DNA from: an uncultured beta proteobacterium
GTDB lineage: Bacteria; Pseudomonadota; Gammaproteobacteria; Burkholderiales; Burkholderiaceae_C
Length of the DNA: 46,735 nt
Assembly (NCBI GenBank): GCA_903873485.1
Contig: CAIQOO010000157.1
Coordinates: 1-46,735 of the forward strand
Direction: 5' to 3'
Shown here: piece after piece, positions 1 through 8,132 of the stretch
How positions within the stretch are numbered: position 1 is the first letter of the stretch
Layout of the letters: each line of letters begins with the position of its first letter
Position numbers and translations under genes: made by a program
The notes under the pieces: model-generated
Seen by the model: only the letters and a program-made list of their open reading frames with translations
Database searches by the model: none
Told to the model about the DNA's origin: nothing

Positions 1-54
1 GTCCAGCATTTGCTGGAACACTGCGTTGTTGTCGATGACACGGAATTTGCTCAT
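1..54 (-). CDS. 5' end of an unidentified gene (runs off the left edge)
   Basis: Eighteen codons from an ATG at 54-52 stay open to the window edge and begin MSKFRVIDNNAVFQQML. I do not recognise the family and no strong ribosome binding site precedes the ATG, so the call is tentative. It would be transcribed in the same direction as ispD-ispF, 168 bp further downstream. The gap 55-222 holds one dispersed repeat (191-217) and no gene that I can support. Confidence 0.35.
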   Translation of the reverse strand, partial: MSKFRVIDNNAVFQQMLD

Positions 55-190
55 GGAAGTCTGGCTCAAGATGGGTGCCTGAGTGTATAGACCTTCCGGC
101 CACCCGCTTCCAACATGATCGCCATATCTCGTGAATAAGTCCGACAGGCTGCTAGCGAACAATAAATAGCCATCGCAGTCGAACCAGATG

Positions 191-217
191 CCCTTCGACT
201 GCGCTCAGGGCGAACGG
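191..217. repeat. Dispersed repeat, CCCTTCGAC..GCTCAGGGCGAACGG type
   Basis: This 27-bp element lies just beyond the 3' end of ispF. It is the same family as the copies inside mfd at 2712-2833, which share the ends CCCTTCG and CTCAGGGCGAACGG. The family is common between genes in many Beta- and Gammaproteobacteria. It may help to end ispF transcription, but I see no clear terminator here. Confidence 0.7.
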
Positions 218-222
218 ACTGA

Positions 223-714
223 TCAAGCAACGGCTATTTTCTTGACCAGCAGCACCACTGCCCGCGCCTCGATTGCCTGCCCTTGCCCGACCGGCCCCAT
301 CTTTTCTGCCGTCTTGGCCTTGATGTTGATCTGCTCAGGCGCCAGGTTCAAGGTCTGCGCGATCTGCGCCCGCATGGCGGGAATGAACCGCATCAATTTG
401 GGGGTCTGGGCGATGACGGTGCTGTCGATATTGCCAATCTCATAACCCTGGGCACGCACCCGCCGGGCCGCCTCGGCCAGCAAGACGGTCGAATCGGCAC
501 CCCTGAAACGCGCATCGGTGTCTGGAAAATGCGTGCCAATATCGCCCAGCGCGGCAGCACCGAGCAGCGCGTCGGTGATCGCATGCAGCAGCGCATCGGC
601 ATCCGAATGGCCCAGCAGCCCCAGGTGAAACGGGATTTCCACTCCGCCCAGCACCAGTTGGCGTCCGGGAACCAGCGCATGAATGTCCCAGCCCTCGCCA
701 ATTCTGAAGTTCAT
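223..714 (-). CDS. ispF: 2-C-methyl-D-erythritol 2,4-cyclodiphosphate synthase
   Basis: This cytosolic enzyme of the MEP isoprenoid pathway converts CDP-methylerythritol 2-phosphate to the cyclic diphosphate, releasing CMP. The 163-residue length is normal for IspF. The N-terminal [11 protein letters not shown] supplies metal ligands D10 and H12, and [11 protein letters not shown] supplies H44. The C-terminal block [16 protein letters not shown] is the typical IspF nucleotide/substrate region. The start ATG (714-712) overlaps the ispD stop as TGATG, so the two genes are translationally coupled. IspD makes the precursor two steps earlier; the IspE kinase between them is not in this window. Confidence 0.97.
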   Translation of the reverse strand: MNFRIGEGWDIHALVPGRQLVLGGVEIPFHLGLLGHSDADALLHAITDALLGAAALGDIGTHFPDTDARFRGADSTVLLAEAARRVRAQGYEIGNIDSTVIAQTPKLMRFIPAMRAQIAQTLNLAPEQINIKAKTAEKMGPVGQGQAIEARAVVLLVKKIAVA

Positions 715-1457
715 CAGGCAGCGCGCCGACTCAGCCGGCTTTGCAGCACCGCTTCGGCCAGCGCAAAGTCTTCCGGGTAAGTCACCTTGAAATTCTGTAC
801 GCTGCCGGGTACCAGTTTTGGGCTTAGGCCGAGCGACTCGATGGCGCTCGATTCATCGGTAACCGCATCGCCCGCCACCTGCAAGGCATCAAGCAGGCTG
901 CCGATGCGAAACATCTGCGGCGTTTGGGCCAGCCATTTGTCGCTGCGGTTCAAGGTAGCGGCGACCCGGCCAGCTTGCTCTTGCTTGAGCGTGTCGGGCA
1001 ATGGCAGCGCCAGCAGGCCACCCACCTCGTCGCCCAGGCAGGCGTCGATCAGGCGCTCAATCTGCTCGGGCTGAATCAGGCAGCGCGCGGCATCATGCAC
1101 CAGCACCCAGTCGTGCGCAGCGGCACCCTGTTGAATCAGCCAGTTTAGACCATTAAATACGCTCTCAGCCCTTGTAGAGCCTCCGCAGTTAGCTATTGAA
1201 TATGCAGCAACTTGCGAGCCTGACTCGGCCAGGCAACTGTCGTCTGACGCCACCACTACCACGGTCATGGCAAGGCGCGGCACCTTGGCAAATGCGGCCA
1301 GCGTGTGCAGCACCAGCGCTTTGCCGGCCAGCGCCTGGTATTGCTTGGGGCCGGCTGCGCCCGAGCGGGTGCCGGTGCCGGCACTCGGTATCAGGGCATG
1401 GATGCGCGGCGGCATGGCGGCGGGAGCCTGGGGCTTGGATTGGCTGGGTTCGGTCAT
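714..1457 (-). CDS. ispD: 2-C-methyl-D-erythritol 4-phosphate cytidylyltransferase
   Basis: IspD transfers CMP from CTP to methylerythritol 4-phosphate in the MEP pathway. The nucleotide-binding segment [11 protein letters not shown] followed by PKQYQ lies at the N-terminus, [14 protein letters not shown] in the middle and [12 protein letters not shown] after it; all are IspD hallmarks. I prefer the ATG at 1457; an in-frame GTG at 1469 would add four residues, and neither has a clear Shine-Dalgarno. Codons 1141-1205 are noticeably AT-richer than the rest and resemble the ~50-bp dispersed repeat found elsewhere in the window, yet the frame is intact. The gene is divergent from mfd (88 bp upstream) and heads an ispD-ispF operon. 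Confidence 0.96.
   Translation of the reverse strand: MTEPSQSKPQAPAAMPPRIHALIPSAGTGTRSGAAGPKQYQALAGKALVLHTLAAFAKVPRLAMTVVVVASDDSCLAESGSQVAAYSIANCGGSTRAESVFNGLNWLIQQGAAAHDWVLVHDAARCLIQPEQIERLIDACLGDEVGGLLALPLPDTLKQEQAGRVAATLNRSDKWLAQTPQMFRIGSLLDALQVAGDAVTDESSAIESLGLSPKLVPGSVQNFKVTYPEDFALAEAVLQSRLSRRAA
1161..1203 (+). repeat. Degenerate copy A of the ~50-bp dispersed repeat, inside ispD
   Basis: The plus strand reads CTCTCAGCCCTTGTAG, then CGCAGTTAGCTATTGAATAT. This matches the layout of the good copies (CTCTAGCCCTTACTG.., GCGC..AGCTAT..AATAT). It coincides with the codons for the conserved IspD segment [10 protein letters not shown], so chance resemblance is possible; confidence is lower than for the other copies. 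Confidence 0.45.
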
Positions 1458-1557
1458 GATGTGGAGCACATTCTAAAATCCGCTTGATCGTACCTTTTCG
1501 CCCACCCTGCCAACTTTTTTGCGGGGTGTTGGCGTTTCTACCGGCTTGTAACACCCC

Positions 1558-4500
1558 ATGGATTTACCCAAACTCACCCCCGGCAAGCGCTATACCCTGC
1601 CCCGCCCGATCGGCTCGGCCGATGCCCTGCTGCTGGCGCAACTGGCCTTGCGCGACAAGGGCTTGGGCCGCGTCACCGCCATCGTCACCGCCAGCGCACC
1701 CGACGCCCAGCGGCTGATTGATGAAATGGCGTTTTTTGCACCGGCGCTGCGCTGCGTGTTGTTTCCAGACTGGGAAACGCTGCCATTTGACAACTTTTCG
1801 CCGCACCAGGATTTAATCAGCGAGCGCCTGGCCACCTTGTGGCGCATTAGCCAGCATGACAGGGACACCGGGGCCGATGTGGTGCTGGTGCCCGCCACCA
1901 CTGCGCTGTACCGGCTGGCACCGCCGAGCTTTCTGGCCGGCACCACCTTTCACTTCAAGACCCGACAAAAGCTCAATGAGGCCAAACTCAAGGCGCAGCT
2001 CACGCTGGCCGGCTACAGCCATGTGACGCAAGTGGTCAGCCCCGGCGAATACGCAGTGCGCGGCGGCCTGATTGACCTGTTTCCGATGGGCAGCCCGGTG
2101 CCGTACCGGGTCGATCTGTTTGACGACGAGATTGACAGCATCAGAACCTTCGATCCCGACAGCCAGCGCAGCCTGTACCCGGTGCCCGAAGTGCGCCTGC
2201 TGCCGGGGCGCGAGTTTCCGATGGACGAGGAGGCGCGGGCACGTTTTCGGCACCGCTGGCGTGAGCTGCTGGAAGGCGACCCGACCCGCAGCCGCATCTA
2301 CAAGGACATCGGTCTGGGTGTGGCCACTGCCGGCATTGAATACTATTTGCCGCTGTTTTTTGCCGACACTGCCACTGTCTTTGACTATCTGGGCAGCGCT
2401 GCCACGGTGGTGCTGCATGGCGATCTGGAGCCGGTTTTTGCCCATTTTTGGCAAGACACCCGCGAGCGTTACCGCCTGGTGCAAGGCGACCCGGAGCGAC
2501 CGGTGCTGCCGCCGGACGCACTGTTCTTAAGTGCCGAGCAGTTTTATGCCCGGGTCAATCAGCACGCGCAGTTGGCCTTGCGACCGGTTCCAACTGAGCC
2601 AATACCCGGTCAGGGTGAGCCTCTACCCGGTCAGGGTGAGCCTCTACCCGGTCAGGGTGAGCCTCTACCCGGTCAGGGTGAGCCTCTACCCGGTCAGGGT
2701 GAATCAATACCCGTTCAGGGTGAGCTTGTCGAACCCGGTAATGGCCCTTCGACAAGCTCAGGGCGAACGGGTGGTAACGGCCTTCCGTCCCTTCGGCAAG
2801 CTCAGGACAGGCCTAGCTCAGGGCGAACGGGGGGTATGAACATTGCACTGTTGCCCCCGCTTACCGTGATGCGCGGTGCCGATGATCCGCTGGCACGCCT
2901 GAAAGCCTATATCGGCAACACCCGGCAGCGTGTGCTGGTGCTGGCCGAGAGCGATGGCCGACGTGCCAGCCTGCTTGATTTTTTGCATTCGAGCGCGTTT
3001 GACCCACCGGCGTTTGAGTCGCTGCAAGAGTTCTTGGCCAGCAGCGAAAAGATCGGCATTGCGACTTCCAGCCTGGCCAGCGGCTTTAGCTGGCTGGAGA
3101 TCGGCATCGACTTTGTCACCGAGACCGAACTGTTTGCCACCAGCCCGACCAGCCGCAAACGCAAAAAACAGGAACAGGTCAGCGATGTCGAAGCGCTGAT
3201 CAAGGACCTGAGCGAACTGAAAGTCGGTGATCCGGTGGTGCACAATGCCCACGGCATTGGCCGTTACCGGGGCTTGATGAACCTGGACTTGGGGCAAAAG
3301 CTTCCCAATGGCGAGCCGGAGATTCAGGAATTTTTGCACCTTGAATATGCCGACAACGCCACGCTATATGTGCCGGTGAGCCAGTTGCAGTTGATCAGTC
3401 GCTACACCGGAGTCAGCCCGGATGAAGCGCCACTGCACAAACTCGGCAGCGGCCAGTGGGAAAAAGCCAAACGCAAAGCCGCCGAGCAGGTGCGCGACAG
3501 CGCCGCCGAGTTGCTCAATATTTACGCCCGTCGTGCCGCCCGCGAGGGACATGCCTTTCGGTACAGCGCCACCGACTACGAGACTTTTGCCAACGACTTT
3601 GGCTTTGAGGAAACCGCCGACCAGTCTGCCGCCATCCACGCCGTCATTCAGGACATGATCAGCCCGCGCCCGATGGACCGGCTGATTTGCGGCGATGTCG
3701 GCTTTGGCAAAACCGAAGTAGCTTTGCGCGCGGCTTTCATTGCCATCACCGGTGGCAAGCAGGTGGCCTTGCTGGCTCCCACCACGCTGCTGGCCGAGCA
3801 GCACTTTCAGACCCTGGTGGACCGTTTTGCCAAATGGCCGGTAAAGGTGGCGGAAATGAGCCGCTTTCGGTCTGGCAAAGAAATCACCGCCTCGCTCAAA
3901 GGCGTGGCCGATGGCACCATCGACATCGTCGTCGGCACCCACAAGCTGCTCAGCGAATCGACCAAATTCAAGGACTTGGGGTTGCTGATCATCGACGAGG
4001 AGCACCGCTTTGGCGTGCGCCACAAAGAGCAGATGAAGGCCTTGCGCGCCGAGGTTGATGTGCTGACCCTGACCGCCACGCCGATCCCGCGCACGCTGGG
4101 CATGGCGCTCGAAGGCCTGCGCGATCTGAGCGTCATCGCCACCGCACCGCAGCGCCGACTGGCCATCAAGACCTTTGTCCGCACCGAGGGCAACGGCGTG
4201 ATCCGCGAAGCCGTGCTGCGCGAACTCAAGCGCGGCGGGCAGGTTTACTTTTTGCATAACGAGGTGGACACCATTGAAAACCGCCGTGCCCGGCTGGAAG
4301 AACTGCTGCCGGAAGCCCGCATTGCCGTGGCCCACGGCCAGATGCCCGAGCGTCAATTGGAAAGTGTGATGCGCGATTTTGTCGCCCAGCGCAGCAACCT
4401 GCTGCTGTGCTCGACCATCATCGAAACCGGCATTGACGTGCCAACCGCCAACACCATCGTGATGAGCCGAGCCGACAAGTTTGGCCTGGCCCAGTTGCAC

Positions 4501-5268
4501 CAGTTGCGTGGCCGGGTTGGCCGCAGCCACCATCAGGCTTATGCCTACCTGATGGTGCCCGACCTGCAAGGTTTGACCAAACAGGCCCAGCAGCGGCTGG
4601 ATGCGATTCAGGCGATGGAAGAGTTGGGCAGCGGCTTTTACCTGGCCATGCACGACCTGGAAATTCGCGGTGCCGGCGAAGTGCTGGGCGAAAACCAGAG
4701 CGGCAACATGCTGGAAGTGGGTTTTCAGCTTTACAACGAAATGCTGTCGGAGGCAGTGCGTTGCCTGAAAGCCGGCATTGAGCCTGACCTGCTGAGTCCG
4801 CTCAACGTCGCCACCGACATCAACCTGCATGCGCCAGCGCTGCTGCCAGACGATTTTTGCGGCGACGTGCATTTGCGCCTGTCTTTTTATAAAAAACTCG
4901 CCACGGCCAAGACGGCCAATCAGATCGACGCGCTGCTTGAAGAAATCATTGACCGTTTTGGCAAGCTGCCCAGCCAGGCGCAAACGCTGATCGACGTGCA
5001 CCGCCTGCGGGTGCTAAGCCAGCCTTATGGCGTGACCAAGGTCGATGCCGCACCCGGCGTCATCACCATCACGTTTAAACCCAACCCGCCGATTGATTCG
5101 ATGAAGATCATTCAATTGATTCAGAAAAACAAGCACATTAAACTGGCCGGCAACGAAAAACTGCGGATTGAACGTGCCCTGCCCTTGCCACAAGAACGGG
5201 CGCAGGCGGTGCGCGATGTGCTGCGCAATTTGGGGCAACCGGTGGCCGATGTCAGCGCTGTGGCCTGA
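1558..5268 (+). CDS. mfd: Transcription-repair coupling factor Mfd
   Basis: Mfd is an ATP-driven DNA translocase that removes RNA polymerase stalled at lesions and recruits UvrA. The UvrB-like N-terminal region is followed by the RNA-polymerase-interaction domain starting near residue 557 (VGDPVVHNAHGIGRYRGL). The helicase core has Walker A GDVGFGKTE near 712, DEEH near 812, TATPIPRTL, and GRVGRSHHQAYAYL in the second RecA lobe. A C-terminal D7 domain follows. At 1236 aa it is nearly 90 residues longer than E. coli Mfd (1148). The excess is a repeat-encoded insert at about residues 347-426, between the UvrB-like module and domain 3, so the core is intact. The start ATG lies just after CACCCC; no good Shine-Dalgarno was seen. 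Confidence 0.97.
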   Translation: MDLPKLTPGKRYTLPRPIGSADALLLAQLALRDKGLGRVTAIVTASAPDAQRLIDEMAFFAPALRCVLFPDWETLPFDNFSPHQDLISERLATLWRISQHDRDTGADVVLVPATTALYRLAPPSFLAGTTFHFKTRQKLNEAKLKAQLTLAGYSHVTQVVSPGEYAVRGGLIDLFPMGSPVPYRVDLFDDEIDSIRTFDPDSQRSLYPVPEVRLLPGREFPMDEEARARFRHRWRELLEGDPTRSRIYKDIGLGVATAGIEYYLPLFFADTATVFDYLGSAATVVLHGDLEPVFAHFWQDTRERYRLVQGDPERPVLPPDALFLSAEQFYARVNQHAQLALRPVPTEPIPGQGEPLPGQGEPLPGQGEPLPGQGEPLPGQGESIPVQGELVEPGNGPSTSSGRTGGNGLPSLRQAQDRPSSGRTGGMNIALLPPLTVMRGADDPLARLKAYIGNTRQRVLVLAESDGRRASLLDFLHSSAFDPPAFESLQEFLASSEKIGIATSSLASGFSWLEIGIDFVTETELFATSPTSRKRKKQEQVSDVEALIKDLSELKVGDPVVHNAHGIGRYRGLMNLDLGQKLPNGEPEIQEFLHLEYADNATLYVPVSQLQLISRYTGVSPDEAPLHKLGSGQWEKAKRKAAEQVRDSAAELLNIYARRAAREGHAFRYSATDYETFANDFGFEETADQSAAIHAVIQDMISPRPMDRLICGDVGFGKTEVALRAAFIAITGGKQVALLAPTTLLAEQHFQTLVDRFAKWPVKVAEMSRFRSGKEITASLKGVADGTIDIVVGTHKLLSESTKFKDLGLLIIDEEHRFGVRHKEQMKALRAEVDVLTLTATPIPRTLGMALEGLRDLSVIATAPQRRLAIKTFVRTEGNGVIREAVLRELKRGGQVYFLHNEVDTIENRRARLEELLPEARIAVAHGQMPERQLESVMRDFVAQRSNLLLCSTIIETGIDVPTANTIVMSRADKFGLAQLHQLRGRVGRSHHQAYAYLMVPDLQGLTKQAQQRLDAIQAMEELGSGFYLAMHDLEIRGAGEVLGENQSGNMLEVGFQLYNEMLSEAVRCLKAGIEPDLLSPLNVATDINLHAPALLPDDFCGDVHLRLSFYKKLATAKTANQIDALLEEIIDRFGKLPSQAQTLIDVHRLRVLSQPYGVTKVDAAPGVITITFKPNPPIDSMKIIQLIQKNKHIKLAGNEKLRIERALPLPQERAQAVRDVLRNLGQPVADVSAVA
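2598..2833. repeat. 21-bp tandem array plus inverted dispersed repeats inside mfd
   Basis: About six tandem copies of a 21-bp unit (core CCCGGTCAGGGTGAGC) encode the heptad EPLPGQG. They run into a complete element at 2711-2735 (CCGTTCAGGGTGAGCTTGTC), then an inverted copy at 2743-2770 and a third, partly deleted copy at 2787-2833. TGAGCTTGTCGAA (2721-2733) and TTCGACAAGCTCA (2748-2760) form a perfect 13-bp inverted repeat. The 21-bp unit looks like an amplified first half of the dispersed element. All of it is in frame with mfd. Confidence 0.9.
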
Positions 5269-5323
5269 AGCGCACCGGCAATCGGGTGCCATCGGCGCCA
5301 TTTTTGCAACAAGGAGAAATTTC

Positions 5324-6112
5324 ATGCCTGCTGCCAGCCACATTACACCCGAGCTGCTGCAACAGCGGCTTGATACCCTGGCCCACCAACTGATGCAGCG
5401 TGATGATGCACTGGCGTTGCTGGCGCTCGGCTCGGTCGGACTGGAGACGGATCGGATAGATGCCTGGTCGGATCTGGATTTTTTTGTGCTGGTGCGTGAC
5501 GGTGCCAAGCAGCGCTATATCGGCCAACTCGACTGGCTAACCGCTGCCCATCCGCTGGCTTGGCATTTTCAGAACACCGTTGATGGCCACAAGGCATTGA
5601 TGGAAGACGGCGTGTTTTGCGAATTCGCCGTGTTTGAGTTGCATGAACTCGCGCATATTCCCTATGCCGCCGGTCGGTTCATTTGGCGCCGCAGCGAGGT
5701 TGACCCGGCCCTGGCCTCGCCACAGTTGGTGCTGCCCGGGCCGCATGACGCGCACTGGCTGGTTGGCGAAGCCCTGTCGAATCTGCTGGTCGGCTTGCAA
5801 CGCTACGCACGCGGCGAGAAACTCGCCGCCATGCGCCTGGTGCAGGTCCACGCGCTCGACCGCGTGCTGGAGTTGCTGGAAAGCCGGCAGCCGCTGTCCG
5901 CCAGTGCCAATGCCAGCCGCGACCCCTTCAACATTGATCGGCGTATCGAAAAGCGCAATAGCCATGCCGCTGCGGCCCTGCCTGACTGGGCCGGCGGCTA
6001 TGAGGCCACGGTGCCCGCTGCGTTGTCGCTGCTGACCGCGCTAGAAGCCCACGGCGGGGTGAATGCGGCAATTGCCGCGCGTATTCGGCTGCTGGCAACC
6101 ATGGCGAAATAA
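5324..6112 (+). CDS. Nucleotidyltransferase-domain protein
   Basis: The 262-residue protein has the nucleotidyltransferase-fold signature GSVGLETDRIDAWSDLDFFV: a GS turn followed by a DxD-type metal site (DLD). The rest is a mainly helical C-terminal part, as in aminoglycoside adenylyltransferase-like and other stand-alone NTase proteins. The substrate cannot be told from the sequence. I chose the ATG at 5324 because AAGGAG lies about 8 bases upstream; an upstream in-frame ATG at 5168 would overlap mfd by 100 bp. It follows mfd by 55 bp and may be co-transcribed with it and with the GNAT gene 14 bp downstream. Confidence 0.8.
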   Translation: MPAASHITPELLQQRLDTLAHQLMQRDDALALLALGSVGLETDRIDAWSDLDFFVLVRDGAKQRYIGQLDWLTAAHPLAWHFQNTVDGHKALMEDGVFCEFAVFELHELAHIPYAAGRFIWRRSEVDPALASPQLVLPGPHDAHWLVGEALSNLLVGLQRYARGEKLAAMRLVQVHALDRVLELLESRQPLSASANASRDPFNIDRRIEKRNSHAAAALPDWAGGYEATVPAALSLLTALEAHGGVNAAIAARIRLLATMAK

Positions 6113-6126
6113 CTGGTTAGACAAAA

Positions 6127-6669
6127 ATGCACTGCCCGCTCACCAAAGATTTTGTCCTTCGCTCGCTTCGCCACGATGACTCGGCTGCTCTCGGGTGGTA
6201 CTTTGATTCCCTCTCGCCAGCGTCAAAAAGCCGGTTTGCTCCCCACCCGCTCACCCAGACAACAGCCCAAGAACTCTGCGCGACAGAACAATCGGCCACG
6301 CTGCGACTGGCAATTGAGATGGCTGGCAAGATCATCGGCTACTTTATTCTTGAGCCAGAAATGTCGATGCACGAGGCCGCACGCTACCGCCAGTTTGGCA
6401 TTGCGCTGGAATCTGGCAAGGACTTTTTGTTTGCGCCGTCGGTCGCTGACGCATTTCAGAACCGGGGCCTGGCATCGCTGGCGATGCCGCATTTGCTCCA
6501 ACTGGCGCGGCAGTCCGGTGCCCGCAGCCTGGTACTGATGGGTGGCACACAGGCCACCAACGCGCGCGCCATTGCGTTTTATGAAAAGTTTGGTTTCCAG
6601 CGCTTTGGCGGCTACCAGACCGAGCTGTTCAACCACGACATGCGCCACGTTCTGAACCATGCATGCTGA
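6127..6669 (+). CDS. GNAT family N-acetyltransferase
   Basis: A 180-residue single-domain protein with the GNAT layout: an N-terminal FVLRSLRHDD strand, a central FLFAPSVADAFQNRGLASLAM segment that corresponds to the acetyl-CoA binding Q/RxxGxG/A motif (QNRGLA), and a C-terminal NARAIAFYEKFGFQRFG motif B. The acceptor is unknown. It starts 14 bp after the nucleotidyltransferase gene, so the two probably share a transcript. Both classes include antibiotic-modifying enzymes, but nothing here shows that role. Confidence 0.85.
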   Translation: MHCPLTKDFVLRSLRHDDSAALGWYFDSLSPASKSRFAPHPLTQTTAQELCATEQSATLRLAIEMAGKIIGYFILEPEMSMHEAARYRQFGIALESGKDFLFAPSVADAFQNRGLASLAMPHLLQLARQSGARSLVLMGGTQATNARAIAFYEKFGFQRFGGYQTELFNHDMRHVLNHAC

Positions 6670-6740
6670 TCGCGCCACACGCTGTGACGCACGCGCTCGG
6701 GGCGACAGTTCCCACTTTTTGCATCGGTGATGGTTTGGTT

Positions 6741-6795
6741 ACTATCTAAAATATAGCTGGCAGCGCAATAAGCACGGGGGCTAGAGGCTGATTTG
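6741..6795 (-). repeat. Copy B of the ~50-bp dispersed repeat
   Basis: On the minus strand it reads CAGCCTCTAGCCCCCGTG, then TTGCGCTGCCAGCTATATTTTAGATAGT. It lies between the convergent GNAT and rraA-like genes, a place where a bidirectional transcription stop would be useful. Whether it acts as a terminator is not shown. Confidence 0.85.
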
Positions 6796-6799
6796 ATGC

Positions 6800-7321
6800 T
6801 TAAACCAGTGGCTCGGCACTGACCACCATGCCATCGGCATCGGCATACAGCCAGTCGCCCGGGTTCACCCAGACACCCTGAATCTGCACTGGCAAATCCT
6901 TTTGCCCCTGATTGCGTTTCTCGGTGGGCATGGGCATGCTGGCCAGGGCGCGGATGCCAACCGCTTGCCGGGCCAGTTCCGCCACGTCACGCACACAGCC
7001 GTCAATTACCACGCCAGCCCAGCCGTTGTTGGCGGCAGCAGCGCCCAGGTTGCCGCCGAGCAAGGCCCGGTGCAACGAGCCTGCGCCAGCGACCACCAGC
7101 ACCCGGCCAACCCGGCCATCGGGGGTGTCAATGTAGCCGCACGAATCCACCGCCGCCTTGACCAGCGAGTTGTCTTCAAAACACTTGACCGTGGTCACCG
7201 GTCCGCAAAAAACCCGTTGCGCGCCAAAGTCGCGAAAAACGGCTGGCAGCGCCCGAAAAGTGCTAGGTGAATCGTTTTTGTGGGCATCACACAAATCGCA
7301 AGTGGCAAACGGCCTGGTCAT
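6800..7321 (-). CDS. rraA: RraA-like protein (RNase E activity regulator / HMG aldolase family)
   Basis: The 173-residue protein matches the RraA fold from end to end. It has TCDLCDAHKND at the N-terminus, AGAGSLHRALLGGNLGAAAANNGWAG in the middle, and VIDGCVRDVAEL, which carries the Arg and Asp that bind metal and substrate in related 4-hydroxy-4-methyl-2-oxoglutarate aldolases. E. coli RraA binds RNase E and inhibits it; aldolase members are close relatives, so the biochemical role is open. AGGAG lies 7 bases before the ATG. It is convergent with the GNAT gene and divergent from the SWIB gene. Confidence 0.88.
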   Translation of the reverse strand: MTRPFATCDLCDAHKNDSPSTFRALPAVFRDFGAQRVFCGPVTTVKCFEDNSLVKAAVDSCGYIDTPDGRVGRVLVVAGAGSLHRALLGGNLGAAAANNGWAGVVIDGCVRDVAELARQAVGIRALASMPMPTEKRNQGQKDLPVQIQGVWVNPGDWLYADADGMVVSAEPLV

Positions 7322-7508
7322 GTCGAATCTCCTTTAAAAATTGAAAAATTGTAGGTTGTACGCCAAGCTGTCACAAAAAGATGCTGTCTCCCGGTGAAAA
7401 AGGTGTTATCTCTCTAGGAAAGCCCGGGTTTCTCCAGTAGCATTCGCCTCACCCGGCAGATCGGCTGTTCTTGCTGGCAATTGATCAACTCTCAAGAGGA
7501 CAACATAC

Positions 7509-8033
7509 ATGGCAACTGAAAAAAAACCGCCAGCTAAAAAAGCTGCTCCTGTCACCAAGGCAGCGCCTGCAACGAAGGCAGCACCTGCAACGAAGGCAGC
7601 ACCTGCAACGAAGGCAGCACCTGCAAAGAACGTAGTGCCAGCAACAAAAGTAGAACCGGTCAAAGTTGCCACTGCAGCCAAAAAAGTGGCCGTCAAGGTC
7701 GCTACCCCGGCCAATAAGGCGGCTCCAGCCACCGCCGCAGCGCCGGCAGTGGTAGCCGCCAGCACGACAGATCCCGCTGCCGAGAAAAGCGCCAACTCAG
7801 CCTTCATGAAAGCCCTGACACCCAGCGCCGCACTGGCTGCCGTGGTGGGTGCCCAGGCATTGCCACGCACCCAAGTGGTGAAAAAACTGTGGGTATACAT
7901 CAAAGAGAACAATCTGCAAGACACTGCCGACAAGCGCATGATCAATACCGACGCCAAACTCATGGAGGTTTTTGGCAAGGCGCAAGTCCACATGTTTGAA
8001 ATTGCCGGCCTGATCGGCCAGCACCTGACGTAA
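7509..8033 (+). CDS. SWIB/MDM2-domain protein with histone-H1-like tail
   Basis: The first ~85 residues are a low-complexity Lys/Ala/Pro tail (repeats of KAAPAT) like bacterial histone-H1-type DNA-binding tails. The last ~80 residues are a SWIB domain: FMKALTPSAALAAVVGAQ, PRTQVVKKLWVYIKENNLQD, KRMINTDAKL and VHMFEIAGLIGQHL. SWIB-type proteins of this size are common in Burkholderiales and are presumed to be chromatin-associated; the function is not established. Tandem 18-bp DNA repeats (GCAACGAAGGCAGCACCT units, 7561-7625) encode part of the tail, which should make its length variable. AGAGGA precedes the ATG and a terminator follows. Confidence 0.9.
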   Translation: MATEKKPPAKKAAPVTKAAPATKAAPATKAAPATKAAPAKNVVPATKVEPVKVATAAKKVAVKVATPANKAAPATAAAPAVVAASTTDPAAEKSANSAFMKALTPSAALAAVVGAQALPRTQVVKKLWVYIKENNLQDTADKRMINTDAKLMEVFGKAQVHMFEIAGLIGQHLT

Positions 8034-8061
8034 GCGCGGCGCTCAAGCGGCAAGCCAGGAG

Positions 8062-8082
8062 GCCGGCGCAAGTCGGCTTTTT
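8062..8082 (+). terminator. Rho-independent terminator after the SWIB gene
   Basis: GCCGGC, a GCAA loop and GTCGGC form a 6-bp stem (one G-T pair) followed by TTTTT. It starts 28 bp after the SWIB stop codon and separates that gene from the dpp operon. The same core occurs in the terminator at 13731-13753. Confidence 0.85.
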
Positions 8083-8132
8083 CTTGGTGGCATGATCCCT
8101 CCCCCTTATTCAAAAACACCCGCATTTCGTTG

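Noticed and set aside
2598-2723. Regular 21-bp repeats as a CRISPR-like array
   Set aside because: The units are directly contiguous with no spacers, lie in frame inside mfd and no cas genes are near.
3364-5001. Long open frame (545 codons) on the minus strand opposite mfd
   Set aside because: It is the mirror of a GC-rich, well-conserved gene. Its protein has no recognisable domain and a His/Gln-rich composition typical of antisense frames.
5168-5323. Longer N-terminus for the nucleotidyltransferase starting inside mfd
   Set aside because: AAGGAG just before the ATG at 5324 and the fold starting right after it make the internal start far more likely.
5324-6669. Antibiotic-resistance pair (nucleotidyltransferase plus GNAT)
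   Set aside because: Only fold-level motifs are visible; neither protein matches a resistance enzyme that I recognise and there is no mobile context.
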